Notes: generated from the letters alone by a model not told the origin. A stretch of DNA of 7,860 nt from Akkermansiaceae bacterium UBA3385 (GCA_002358905.1 DEPT01000075.1:1-7860), one strand, 5' to 3'. Shown: positions 1-7,066, counted from the first letter of the stretch. A program made the numbers and translations.

Positions 1-220
1 GTATCCTGCTCGATGGTGCCGAAGCCGTGGGCGCTCACGCGTGTCCAGCTGTTACCCAAAGCCATGCCGAAGAGGCTGGCGCGGCCCACCTGTGTTTCCA
101 GACCGAAGGCACCGCCGGAAACATTGGTATCAGCACCGGCGTGCCCCCCTGCACTGCTATGGCGGCTGCTGGCACCGATTGCGCTGGCCCACACGGCACG
201 CTCGCCATTACCCAGCTGCA
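1..220 (-). other. Start of the autotransporter C-terminal beta-barrel domain (partial)
   Basis: From about residue 1301 on, the protein changes from Ser/Thr/Asn-rich passenger to RAVWASAIGASSR, then SGGAFGLETQVGRASLFGMALG, which alternates in the way of amphipathic outer-membrane strands and resembles the first strands of the autotransporter beta-domain family. A likely helical stretch just before it (NPVADALVQANWGQLEASRA) fits the pore-plugging linker helix. Only about 70 residues are visible; the C-terminal aromatic residue expected of the family lies outside the window. Confidence 0.8.
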
Positions 221-3200
221 CGGCCATGCTGCGGTTCGCCATGGCATTCACAAAGGCGCGGCTGGCTTCAAGCTGGCCCCAGTTAGCCTGAACCAACGCA
301 TCGGCTACCGGATTTTCTTCCACGGAGACAACAGGCCCGACCGATTCCGTTTCAAGCACGAGAGCTTCTGATTCATCATCCACCACAGTCATTGCCAGAC
401 TTGTTTCGGAAGAATCTCTCGCGCTCCAATACCCGGTTATTGTCAAGGTAATGGCATTCCCCGTGTTAATCAACAGGCAATTCCGGCTATCCATATCGAA
501 CAGCTCATACAAATCAGCATTACCATAGTACGACTTGAACGTAATCAGCTTGTATGTCTTTCCATGAACAAAATCGTAATCCATGTTAATCGAACTGCCG
601 CTCGACAAGGTAAGTGCGTTCTTCACCTTAATAGTCTGAGGACGATATCCATAGAGGTTGATCGTACCGCCTTCCAACGAAAGATTCCCAGCGCTGAGTT
701 TACCGGTCAACGACAGACGCGAGGCGCTGTCTATGGTCAAGGCCCCCTTGATGTTCATATTCTGGGACTTGCCACCATACATGTATATACTGGAATTGAC
801 AAGCGACAAATTAGCGGAACTGAAACGCGCGTAAGCATCAATGGAAGAATTAACAAGACTGGTACTTCCTTTCACAGTAATACTCTGGCAGCCACTACTC
901 GAAATGGACAGAGAGGAATCACTCACGGACAGACGTTGCGCCGTTATCTTGCCGCTGATGTTTACCGTAGAGGAATCATTGATGTCAACATAGCCCCCCA
1001 TTAACAAAGAGGCCGGTTTACTGGAATAGCTGCGCACTGTTGCATCTGAAACATACAGACTATGTGCCTTCACACCCCCGTTAAGCTTCAACTCAGCACC
1101 ATCGTACACGTTCAGTGCAGAAGTTTTTGCCATTTTCAGTCCTTTCATGCTAGTGGTCAGAGACGCACCTGAGGACAAAGTCAAGGACTCAGTCTTAATC
1201 TGCCCCTTCTCACCCACTGCCACCATTCCAGTAACCTGCGTCGTACCGGAGCCGGAAATGGTACCATTCACACGGCCACGCTCCAATACAGCGGTCTGAT
1301 ATGAGCCAATGTTCAAAGCAGAACCCTGCAACAACTCCCCATCAGACAAGGTGTAACTGCCAGCAAACTTCTTACCGCTCTTAATACAAGCAGAACCCGA
1401 CTGTTCAATATCATTGCCGACCACCTTAGAGGCGAGATTCAGCGTGCCGCCCTCCAGGTATACCGTTCCACGGCCAAGAGAGCTGGAACCGCTGACTTTA
1501 AGTATGCCGCTCATCATGTAAATATCGCCCGTCCATGAGCTATTTCCATCATTAAGCGTCAGTGTGCCGGCACCTTTCTTGGTAAGGCTTCCGGAGCCCG
1601 CAATATTGGCATAAACACCTTTAGCCGCTTTGAATGAAAGTTTTCCATCATTATTCACGACAATAGCATTGGGGCTCACTGTTCCTACCATCTTGATAAC
1701 TCCGGCATTATTGAACTCAACTGAACTACCATCTGTGAAGTATTGTCCATTCATCCATCCGTATGCCCCGGACCGCCAAACGGCATTTTTGTCTCCGGCC
1801 CATACCAGTTTTCTACCAGAGGAATGGATAGTCAATTGCAAACTGTTGGTGTTTTCATCCCACTGCAGTGTTGCGTCTTCAGAAAGCCAACCATTATCCA
1901 CCAGGTTGAATTCGAAATTATCTGAACGCAAATCAGCATTATCAGCCTGCAAAAGAGTAAGAACAACCGGAGCTGTCAGGTACGCATCCACATCAGATGT
2001 TATTTCCACATTGACAATGACATTTTCGTACGATGACAGGCCCTTCAAATTCCCGACATTCAACACCGAATATGTTCCTGAGCCACTGCTGGTCAAATTG
2101 GCAGCAACAGTTCCGTCCACGGTGAAATTCAACTCTGACTCATTACCAAGTGTCAGATGGTCATGATGTTGATAACCTGGGCTGTTTCCTACGTTTAATT
2201 CAGCCCCTGACTGCAGAACAGTGTTGCCAAAACTACCACTCCCATACAGCCTGCCACCGGAAGCAACCTGAATTCCGCCCGTTATCCTCCCGTTGTTAAC
2301 AACAGTCCCGCCGAAAGCAATAGAGACGGAGCCCTGAACCATATTCTGATTCAGCAGACTGGCACCATCCCCCACTTCCACACCGGTCTTGATAAGACCG
2401 AAGTTTGTGGCACTCGTTCCGGAACGGCTCAAATTAAGCAGCTCCCCATACTGTCCAAGTCCCAGAGTAGCCGCACTGCTGATAGTAAGGTTGCCACCTT
2501 GAACATCCACAGACGCAGTCGCATATGTCGTTCCATTCAGACTAATCGTTCCAGAACTGCCATAGGAACCCACAACAAGTTTAGCTCCGGGGCTGTATGA
2601 ACTACTGCCTGTAATACTGTAATTCACTGACTTGCTTCCTGTCAGAGTCATCGTTTGAGATGAAAAGGTCTTAAGCGTACCTGACGAACCTATAATTACA
2701 TCGTTGTTCAACAGGTTACTCGTCAGGTTGCGGGCATCAACAGTACCACCATTCAGGTACACCTTACGGGTAATGGATGGCGTTGTAGAAGAAGAGCTGC
2801 CCAGGACCACGGATTCCCCTGCCGCAGCGGTGATGTATGAGCTATCCAACGGCTCATCAGGCGCCACAGGCGTATCAGGAATCTCAGGCTCATCAGGCGT
2901 CACAGGCGTATCCGGAATGACTGGGGAGTCCGGATTCTCAGGAATATCCGGGGGAGACACCTGAGTGCCATCCGTTGTGAAATAGATATACACCCTGCCA
3001 TCAGCCCCGGCAACAGCATAAAACGAGCCACCGGAAACAGGCTTCGTGTAGGCATAACCCTCCAGTTCATAGCCATGGTCAATATTTTCCGACTCGTCAT
3101 AATAGCTTGTTTCGACGTAATCCACCTTGAACTGATATGGCACGAGCCGTTGAAGTTCGCTTTCCTTCACTGACGAGCAAATGATGAGGCATTGGGAAGA

Positions 3201-4121
3201 ATCAGGCAAAATATATGCGGAGGTCCAATGGTCTTGGGCTGCATGCCAACCGGTAACAGAATCGTACGTTGTTCCCAGGTAGGTATCCTGCTGGTCACCA
3301 TGAAAAACGACAGCCGTCTTTGTCTTGATGTCCAGGCTTCCGGTAATTTCCAAGGTTGAAAACTCTCCCTGACTATCCGCAGAAAAAGCAACGTAGGCTT
3401 TCAAATCGGAATCATCATTTATATCCCACCTTTTCTCGGCAGAACCAAAGGATGTACCACCGGCATCCAGTACAACATCGCCCTCCAGAACAGGATTTTT
3501 CAACGTACCACTTACTCCATACGCATCGTCATCATAATCACCACCTTCATAATCGTAATTATCCTTGTAGCCATCTACATAAATGGAGCTATTTTTCTCC
3601 TTAATGTTAAACGTGCTGCGCTTTATGCGAGTATTGTATTCCAAGTCATAGATACTGCTGCCTTTCAACGTGGCATTGCTCAAATCAATGTACCCTCCTT
3701 CTGCATCAAACTCTGCATTCTCAAAGGTGTTATTACAGACCAAAGAGACAGAATACGCACTCACCCAGACATTACGCATGGTAATTCCGCGTTCGATTGT
3801 GAAAACAAGCGTATCAGACTCACCTGCGTGATATCCAACTTGAAAATCAAAGCATTCCTTGCAACTATCCGGGGCACTGAGAGAGCCGGAGCCGCTCAAT
3901 GTACCGCCCGAGGCACTCTGCCAATCAATCCATGGCGAATATTCTCCGGCGGAAGAATCCCACTCAGGCCAGACAATATCGCTATTCAAGGTCAATACAG
4001 AATCCTCATAATGACAGCCGCCGTACTCACCATTCGGGATTCCGGTAATTTCCACGGCAGAAGCATAAAGTGAAGCCGCCAGTACAGCAGAAAGTAGATA
4101 TTTGGGCAAGTGTGGTTTCAT
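1..4121 (-). CDS. Large autotransporter (type V secreted surface protein), C-terminus cut by window edge
   Basis: The frame is open from ATG at 4121 to the left edge, giving 1373 visible residues and no stop. Residues 1-22 are a Sec signal peptide (MKPHLPK, then LLSAVLAASLYASA, likely cleaved after ASA). Residues 23-386 are an N-terminal module I do not recognise, with six Cys. A Pro/Asp/Glu linker spans about 389-424. Residues 425-1240 are Ser/Thr/Gly/Asn-rich short strands typical of a beta-helical passenger, including NSPG followed by LTLGNESELNF, W774 opening a VWAGDKNAVW block, and GSGSLTKKGAGTLTL near 842, which matches the autotransporter-associated beta-strand repeat. Five 42-residue repeats occupy 973-1181. 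From about 1305 (VWASAIG, then GGAFGLETQVG) the sequence looks like the start of the autotransporter beta-barrel; roughly 200 more residues would be expected. The N-terminal domain's target is unknown. The gene has its own promoter and no clear Shine-Dalgarno. Confidence 0.93.
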   Translation of the reverse strand, partial: MKPHLPKYLLSAVLAASLYASAVEITGIPNGEYGGCHYEDSVLTLNSDIVWPEWDSSAGEYSPWIDWQSASGGTLSGSGSLSAPDSCKECFDFQVGYHAGESDTLVFTIERGITMRNVWVSAYSVSLVCNNTFENAEFDAEGGYIDLSNATLKGSSIYDLEYNTRIKRSTFNIKEKNSSIYVDGYKDNYDYEGGDYDDDAYGVSGTLKNPVLEGDVVLDAGGTSFGSAEKRWDINDDSDLKAYVAFSADSQGEFSTLEITGSLDIKTKTAVVFHGDQQDTYLGTTYDSVTGWHAAQDHWTSAYILPDSSQCLIICSSVKESELQRLVPYQFKVDYVETSYYDESENIDHGYELEGYAYTKPVSGGSFYAVAGADGRVYIYFTTDGTQVSPPDIPENPDSPVIPDTPVTPDEPEIPDTPVAPDEPLDSSYITAAAGESVVLGSSSSTTPSITRKVYLNGGTVDARNLTSNLLNNDVIIGSSGTLKTFSSQTMTLTGSKSVNYSITGSSSYSPGAKLVVGSYGSSGTISLNGTTYATASVDVQGGNLTISSAATLGLGQYGELLNLSRSGTSATNFGLIKTGVEVGDGASLLNQNMVQGSVSIAFGGTVVNNGRITGGIQVASGGRLYGSGSFGNTVLQSGAELNVGNSPGYQHHDHLTLGNESELNFTVDGTVAANLTSSGSGTYSVLNVGNLKGLSSYENVIVNVEITSDVDAYLTAPVVLTLLQADNADLRSDNFEFNLVDNGWLSEDATLQWDENTNSLQLTIHSSGRKLVWAGDKNAVWRSGAYGWMNGQYFTDGSSVEFNNAGVIKMVGTVSPNAIVVNNDGKLSFKAAKGVYANIAGSGSLTKKGAGTLTLNDGNSSWTGDIYMMSGILKVSGSSSLGRGTVYLEGGTLNLASKVVGNDIEQSGSACIKSGKKFAGSYTLSDGELLQGSALNIGSYQTAVLERGRVNGTISGSGTTQVTGMVAVGEKGQIKTESLTLSSGASLTTSMKGLKMAKTSALNVYDGAELKLNGGVKAHSLYVSDATVRSYSSKPASLLMGGYVDINDSSTVNISGKITAQRLSVSDSSLSISSSGCQSITVKGSTSLVNSSIDAYARFSSANLSLVNSSIYMYGGKSQNMNIKGALTIDSASRLSLTGKLSAGNLSLEGGTINLYGYRPQTIKVKNALTLSSGSSINMDYDFVHGKTYKLITFKSYYGNADLYELFDMDSRNCLLINTGNAITLTITGYWSARDSSETSLAMTVVDDESEALVLETESVGPVVSVEENPVADALVQANWGQLEASRAFVNAMANRSMAVQLGNGERAVWASAIGASSRHSSAGGHAGADTNVSGGAFGLETQVGRASLFGMALGNSWTRVSAHGFGTIEQD
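579..1205 (-). repeat. Five tandem ~42-residue protein repeats in the autotransporter passenger
   Basis: Reading the passenger in frame gives five consecutive units of 42, 42, 42, 41 and 42 residues. They begin GQIKTESLTLS (nt 1205-1080), GGVKAHSLYVS (1079-954), GKITAQRLSVS (953-828), RFSSANLSLVN (827-705) and GKLSAGNLSLE (704-579). Each has the pattern G-x-hydrophobic-x-[AT]-x-x-L-x-hydrophobic-x-x-[SG], then a second strand pair of the form hydrophobic-x-[VIM]-K/x-x-[AS], ending in a short strand such as VNIS, LSLT or INMD. The two halves of about 21 residues fit two rungs of a beta-helix; that structural reading is inference. The DNA copies are strongly diverged, so this is an old duplication rather than a recent slippage array. 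Confidence 0.8.
2850..2957 (-). repeat. Pro/Asp/Glu-rich linker with 36-bp (12-residue) tandem repeat
   Basis: Residues 389-424 of the autotransporter are almost entirely Pro, Asp, Glu, Thr, Val and Ile. Two near-identical 36-base copies (2853-2888 and 2889-2924) encode the unit EIPDTPVxPDEP, and a degenerate third unit (PDIPENPDSPVI) precedes them. The linker separates the cysteine-containing N-terminal module from the beta-helix-like passenger, so it probably acts as a stiff, negatively charged spacer. Copy number could vary between strains. Confidence 0.85.
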
Positions 4122-4150
4122 ACGCAAGAAAGGATTAACTGATTGGGGGC

Positions 4151-4179
4151 AGTATACCCTTCTTGCTCCGACAATGCAA
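4151..4179 (-). promoter_or_regulatory. Sigma-70-type promoter for the autotransporter
   Basis: On the minus strand the sequence reads TTGCAT (4179-4174), a 17-base spacer, then TATACT (4156-4151). The -10 box matches TATAAT at five of six positions and the spacing is ideal; the -35 box keeps only the TTG core. A start site around 4144 would leave a 5' leader of about 22 bases before the ATG at 4121. It sits in the 79-base gap after ccsA, so the autotransporter can be transcribed independently of the envelope genes upstream. Confidence 0.6.
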
Positions 4180-4183
4180 GAAG
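4159..4183. promoter_or_regulatory. 8-bp perfect inverted repeat over the -35/spacer (operator candidate)
   Basis: CTTCTTGC (4159-4166) and GCAAGAAG (4176-4183) form a perfect 8-bp inverted repeat with a 9-base centre. It covers the -35 box and most of the spacer of the autotransporter promoter, which is where a repressor operator would be placed. As RNA it would make a hairpin, but no T-tract follows on either strand, so it is not a convincing intrinsic terminator for ccsA. A third related copy, CCTTTCTTGC on the minus strand at 4133-4124, lies just before the start codon. Confidence 0.45.
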
Positions 4184-4200
4184 AAAGGCCGAAACAGCGT

Positions 4201-4953
4201 TTATCGGGCGTAGGAATGCAGGGATTCTATGCGGGGGAGCAGGTTTACCACCAGGAAGGTCACCACCACGGCAGCAAAACCAAGCAGCAGCAAAGGACGG
4301 CGCCAGCCTGCAAAAGCAGGATATGCTTCCACATGCAGGTAGATGAGGTAGATGCACCAGGTAAGAAGCGACCAGGCTTCTTTGATGTCCCATGCCCAGT
4401 AGCCCCCCCAGGCGGCATCGGCCCAGATGGCACCGCTCCACAAACCGAAAGTCATGAAGGGCAAGGACAGACGCACCACGGCATCGGCCGCCTGCAACCG
4501 TGATTCATTGCGGAATGATGCCAGTGTGAGTAAGGCGGCCACGGTCATGAGCCCGTATGAGACAACATAGGCAATGACATGCGGAGCAAACCAGGGGGAT
4601 TGCAAAGCCGGCATCTGCCGCCAGGTAGCCTGCAGGGGCATGCACAGTGCGCCCACCAGAGCAAGGGCCGAAGCAGCAGCCAGCCAGCCGGTAAGCTCCA
4701 GCCCACGGTAACGGCGCAAATACAAAGCAGCAGGAACCATGACCAGCGGAAAAAAGGCAAGCACATGGCGCATGTTGCCAAATGGTGGAGCCTGCGCCAG
4801 AATCCAGTCTGCCACAAAAAGCAGCAACGCACCCACCCAGGCCGCAGCAAATGCCCGGCGGCTTTCCTCCTGGCGATTCAAACAGGAGCACAGGGTGCTG
4901 ACACCACAAAGCAGTAGCGAAAAAATGGTCAGTGAGTATATGCAGAAAATCAC
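4201..4953 (-). CDS. ccsA: Cytochrome c biogenesis protein CcsA (System II heme export/ligation subunit)
   Basis: This 250-residue polytopic membrane protein of the CcsA/CcmC heme-handling family works with CcsB to carry heme across the inner membrane and attach it to CxxCH motifs of secreted c-type cytochromes. The tryptophan-rich WWD motif is clear (WADAAWGGYWAWDIKEAW, residues 178-194). The expected flanking histidines are present: H125 in WFAPHV, H207 in YLIYLHV, and H246 in ESLHSYA near the C-terminus. Hydrophobic segments run throughout the protein. I chose the GTG at 4953 because a strong AAAGGAGG (4968-4961) lies 7 bases before it and it overlaps the ccsB stop as GTGA. A 22-residue longer reading from 5019 would run deep into ccsB and has no comparable ribosome site. 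The length is normal for a stand-alone CcsA. Confidence 0.93.
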   Translation of the reverse strand: MIFCIYSLTIFSLLLCGVSTLCSCLNRQEESRRAFAAAWVGALLLFVADWILAQAPPFGNMRHVLAFFPLVMVPAALYLRRYRGLELTGWLAAASALALVGALCMPLQATWRQMPALQSPWFAPHVIAYVVSYGLMTVAALLTLASFRNESRLQAADAVVRLSLPFMTFGLWSGAIWADAAWGGYWAWDIKEAWSLLTWCIYLIYLHVEAYPAFAGWRRPLLLLGFAAVVVTFLVVNLLPRIESLHSYAR

Positions 4954-6008
4954 GCTAAATCCTCCTTTCTCCACCAGCACCAGACAGCGGTGCATACCAT
5001 GATACCCACCATACCGCACAATGCGGCAAACCGCCCCGGAGCCCGACGCGCCTGCATCAGCACCTCAGTCTGCCCGCCCTGCTCCCGATACGAGGAGAGA
5101 GAGAATCGCCAATCCTTGCAGGCAAAGGGCGTATTCACCCGCAGCTCAGCCGTGCGGGTTTCCGGGCGGCCACGGTGATCTGTAAATGCCACTATGCGGG
5201 CGCAGTAGTCGCGCACCGTGCCGGGATGCTGCATCAGAATCCGGGCAGGTGTACCCGGCAACATCAGAAAAGGATGAGGCTTGCCGGGTTCGCTTTTCAA
5301 GGAATCCACCGGCCATGTCTCCTCGCCAAGGCACAGGGAATCCCCCCGGCGCTCCACCTGCTGCGTGGCAACAGGCACACCATTCTCAAAGGAATAAAGC
5401 ACGTAGGTGGCATCATCGTAATGCTGCACCACAAAATCATCCACCCGGAGTCGGAATTCCAGGGGAATCCGCCGTCCATCGTCCAGATGGAGCTCCGTCA
5501 ACTCTGTCTTGCCATCCGCCGGAAGCGAGACCGGCCCCCGAACCTCAAAAGCGGCATCCACAAAAGCCCCCATACCAAGCAAAGCCACAGCCCAATGCAG
5601 ACCGGCCAGCCACAAGATACGGAGATTCATGACCCGGTAACAGAGGTAGCCGAATACAGCCATGAATACCACGCCGGTAAGTGCCACACAGCCCATTCCC
5701 ACAAAACCAGCCCACATGGCCCCACCTATACCGGCATATTCCAATGCCTTGGCGCCATACTCCACCAACATGACCAGCCCCGTTACCGTGAAAAACAGGA
5801 AAGCCAGTCCGGCCACTAACTGAACGCGGCGACCAACCGCCAAGCGCCAACCACCCCACAGACAAAGAAGAACCGACAGAGCCCCCAGAACCAGCACACC
5901 CCCGGAGCGATATACCTCTGGAGCCCCCATCAGCGGGAAAGCTCCGGCCAGCAGCAGCACACATGCCGCCCCCAGAACCATGATACCTGCCTTAAGGAAT
6001 GTACTCAT
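4950..6008 (-). CDS. ccsB: Cytochrome c biogenesis protein CcsB (ResB-like)
   Basis: This is a 352-residue inner-membrane protein of the ResB/CcsB family, the partner that forms the System II cytochrome c synthase with CcsA. Hydrophobic segments at about 5-28, 35-56, 62-82, 95-125 and 131-150 precede a periplasmic domain (about 155-322), followed by a last transmembrane helix (about 326-345). Family hallmarks are LHWAVALLGMGAF, with H138 at the position of the transmembrane heme-ligand histidine; RIPLEFRLRVDDFVVQHY, which resembles the LPFxLxLxdF element; and NTPFACKDWRFSLSSYREQG, which resembles the N-x-P-x-x-Y-x-F-Q-S-S-Y segment close to the C-terminal helix. ATG at 6008 is one base after the stop of the lpxR-like gene and has only a weak ribosome site, so translation is probably coupled to it. 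The separate ccsB/ccsA arrangement differs from the fused CcsBA of some epsilonproteobacteria and Bacteroides. Confidence 0.9.
   Translation of the reverse strand: MSTFLKAGIMVLGAACVLLLAGAFPLMGAPEVYRSGGVLVLGALSVLLCLWGGWRLAVGRRVQLVAGLAFLFFTVTGLVMLVEYGAKALEYAGIGGAMWAGFVGMGCVALTGVVFMAVFGYLCYRVMNLRILWLAGLHWAVALLGMGAFVDAAFEVRGPVSLPADGKTELTELHLDDGRRIPLEFRLRVDDFVVQHYDDATYVLYSFENGVPVATQQVERRGDSLCLGEETWPVDSLKSEPGKPHPFLMLPGTPARILMQHPGTVRDYCARIVAFTDHRGRPETRTAELRVNTPFACKDWRFSLSSYREQGGQTEVLMQARRAPGRFAALCGMVGIMVCTAVWCWWRKEDLA
4961..4968 (-). promoter_or_regulatory. Ribosome binding site of ccsA
   Basis: AAAGGAGG on the minus strand, 7 bases upstream of GTG at 4953, lies inside the last codons of ccsB. It is the strongest Shine-Dalgarno in the window and decides the ccsA start in favour of the GTG over the longer open frame. 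Together with the GTGA overlap it indicates translational coupling of ccsB and ccsA. Confidence 0.85.
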
Positions 6009-6009
6009 C

Positions 6010-6987
6010 TTACCAATGGAAAGTCATGGAGAATGTACCCATAGCCGTGTTGTCGCGCTGCGTGCGGTATCCGCGGGAGCGCATGAAGCCACCGGCATAA
6101 TAATCTACCCCCTTGCGGCGCACCCCCAGGCCAAGGCGACCTTCCACCTGCCACGGAGTGCGGCCACAGGTGCGGTCAAAATCATGGAATACGCCGCCGT
6201 CAATGAACATATCGCGAGCTACATAGTCCACCGAAGCACCAGCCACCACAAACCAGGAGGACGCAGAGGGGTCATACCCATCCTTGCGAATGGCCCCGAT
6301 GCCGAATGTTGCAGCATTATTGCGTGTCACCTGCATGGCTGGCGGCAGGTTGCGGCCAATACGGAAACTGAACCCGGCACCAGCGGCAATGGAAACCGTA
6401 CCCAGTTCTTCCCGGGAATAGAAAATACCATCCGTCTGCAAACCATTGGAAAGAGTCGATTCCGCCCATTGCTGGCGGTAATCCTGCTGGGAAGAAAGCT
6501 GGAATGTCACCTCGCTGGGAATCTGGTCTCCCCAGCCATCCCACCGCTCCAGCCCCAACGACTTGTGCACAAGGTCCTGCACTTCTCCGGCACCGGAAGG
6601 CTTGCCGGTTGTACCCAGCTGAAACTCAACACAGTTGCCAACGTATTCACCACTGAACAAATGCGCCACACCCAGCGCCAGGTAGCCGGCATAGGGATGC
6701 TGCCTCTCCACGGCGCCATCGGTGTGGTAATCCGGCGTATAAATGTTCTGGGTCAGGCTCACCCCCAGAGCATGGTCCGGGTTCTTTGCCAGATTCTGAG
6801 CATAGTCAAAGCGCGAACCGTGGGAATAATTACGATCATTCACAAAGGCGGAGTCATTTTCCATCATCCAACGGAAATGATGACGGGGGCTCGTAGTATA
6901 GCCTGCATCTCCAGGCTGAGGCACCCACTCCAGCTGATCTACAGCCACCGATGCAGCGGCCATTGTCATCCACGGCAGAAAACTCAT
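6010..6987 (-). CDS. lpxR: Lipid A 3'-O-deacylase, LpxR family, outer membrane
   Basis: The 325-residue product (from ATG 6987) resembles LpxR, an outer-membrane barrel enzyme that removes the 3'-acyloxyacyl group from lipid A. Family blocks appear in order: ENDSAFVNDRNYSHG (43-57), holding the N44-D45 pair that aligns with Asn9-Asp10 of the Salmonella enzyme; TQNIYTPDY (79-87); HPYAGYLALG (97-106), like RPYAGWLY; and GTTGKPSGAGEVQDLVH (125-141), whose H141 aligns with catalytic His122, followed by WDGWGDQIPSE. S55 stands where Salmonella has Thr34. The chain ends in MTFHW, an aromatic barrel C-terminus. The start is uncertain: the frame is also open to a TTG at 7032 (340 residues), and both N-termini are hydrophobic (FLPWMTMAAASVA) but lack Lys/Arg. 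The stop is one base before ccsB. Confidence 0.88.
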   Translation of the reverse strand: MSFLPWMTMAAASVAVDQLEWVPQPGDAGYTTSPRHHFRWMMENDSAFVNDRNYSHGSRFDYAQNLAKNPDHALGVSLTQNIYTPDYHTDGAVERQHPYAGYLALGVAHLFSGEYVGNCVEFQLGTTGKPSGAGEVQDLVHKSLGLERWDGWGDQIPSEVTFQLSSQQDYRQQWAESTLSNGLQTDGIFYSREELGTVSIAAGAGFSFRIGRNLPPAMQVTRNNAATFGIGAIRKDGYDPSASSWFVVAGASVDYVARDMFIDGGVFHDFDRTCGRTPWQVEGRLGLGVRRKGVDYYAGGFMRSRGYRTQRDNTAMGTFSMTFHW

Positions 6988-7039
6988 AGCGACACTGTGT
7001 ATACCCCCAACAAAGCCGGAAGTCAATCCCAAAAGGGTG

Positions 7040-7066
7040 TTATCCCCACATTGATAATTTTCTCAC
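7040..7066 (-). other. Possible leader mini-ORF or decayed start upstream of lpxR
   Basis: GTG at 7066 opens an eight-codon frame reading MRKLSMWG before TAA. It is the only basic, signal-peptide-like start in the 115 bases between ybeY and the ATG of the lpxR-like gene. Losing one G of the run at 7044-7047 would join it to the lpxR frame. There is no strong ribosome site. It may be a leader peptide, a relic of a frameshifted start, or chance. Confidence 0.2.

Noticed and set aside
1630..2166. 178-codon plus-strand open frame inside the autotransporter
   Set aside because: It is a shadow of the continuous minus-strand passenger, with no motif of its own.
3852..3863. CKEC in the autotransporter as a heme-binding c-type motif served by CcsBA
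   Set aside because: The residue after the second Cys is Phe, not His, so it is not a CxxCH site.
4157..4185. Intrinsic terminator after ccsA
   Set aside because: The stem is good but is AT-rich and followed by GGGTATACT rather than a T-tract; it overlaps the promoter instead.
4950..5019. Longer N-terminus for CcsA starting at 5019
   Set aside because: It would overlap ccsB by 70 bases; the GTG at 4953 has a near-perfect ribosome site and GTGA coupling, and the CcsA fold begins right there.
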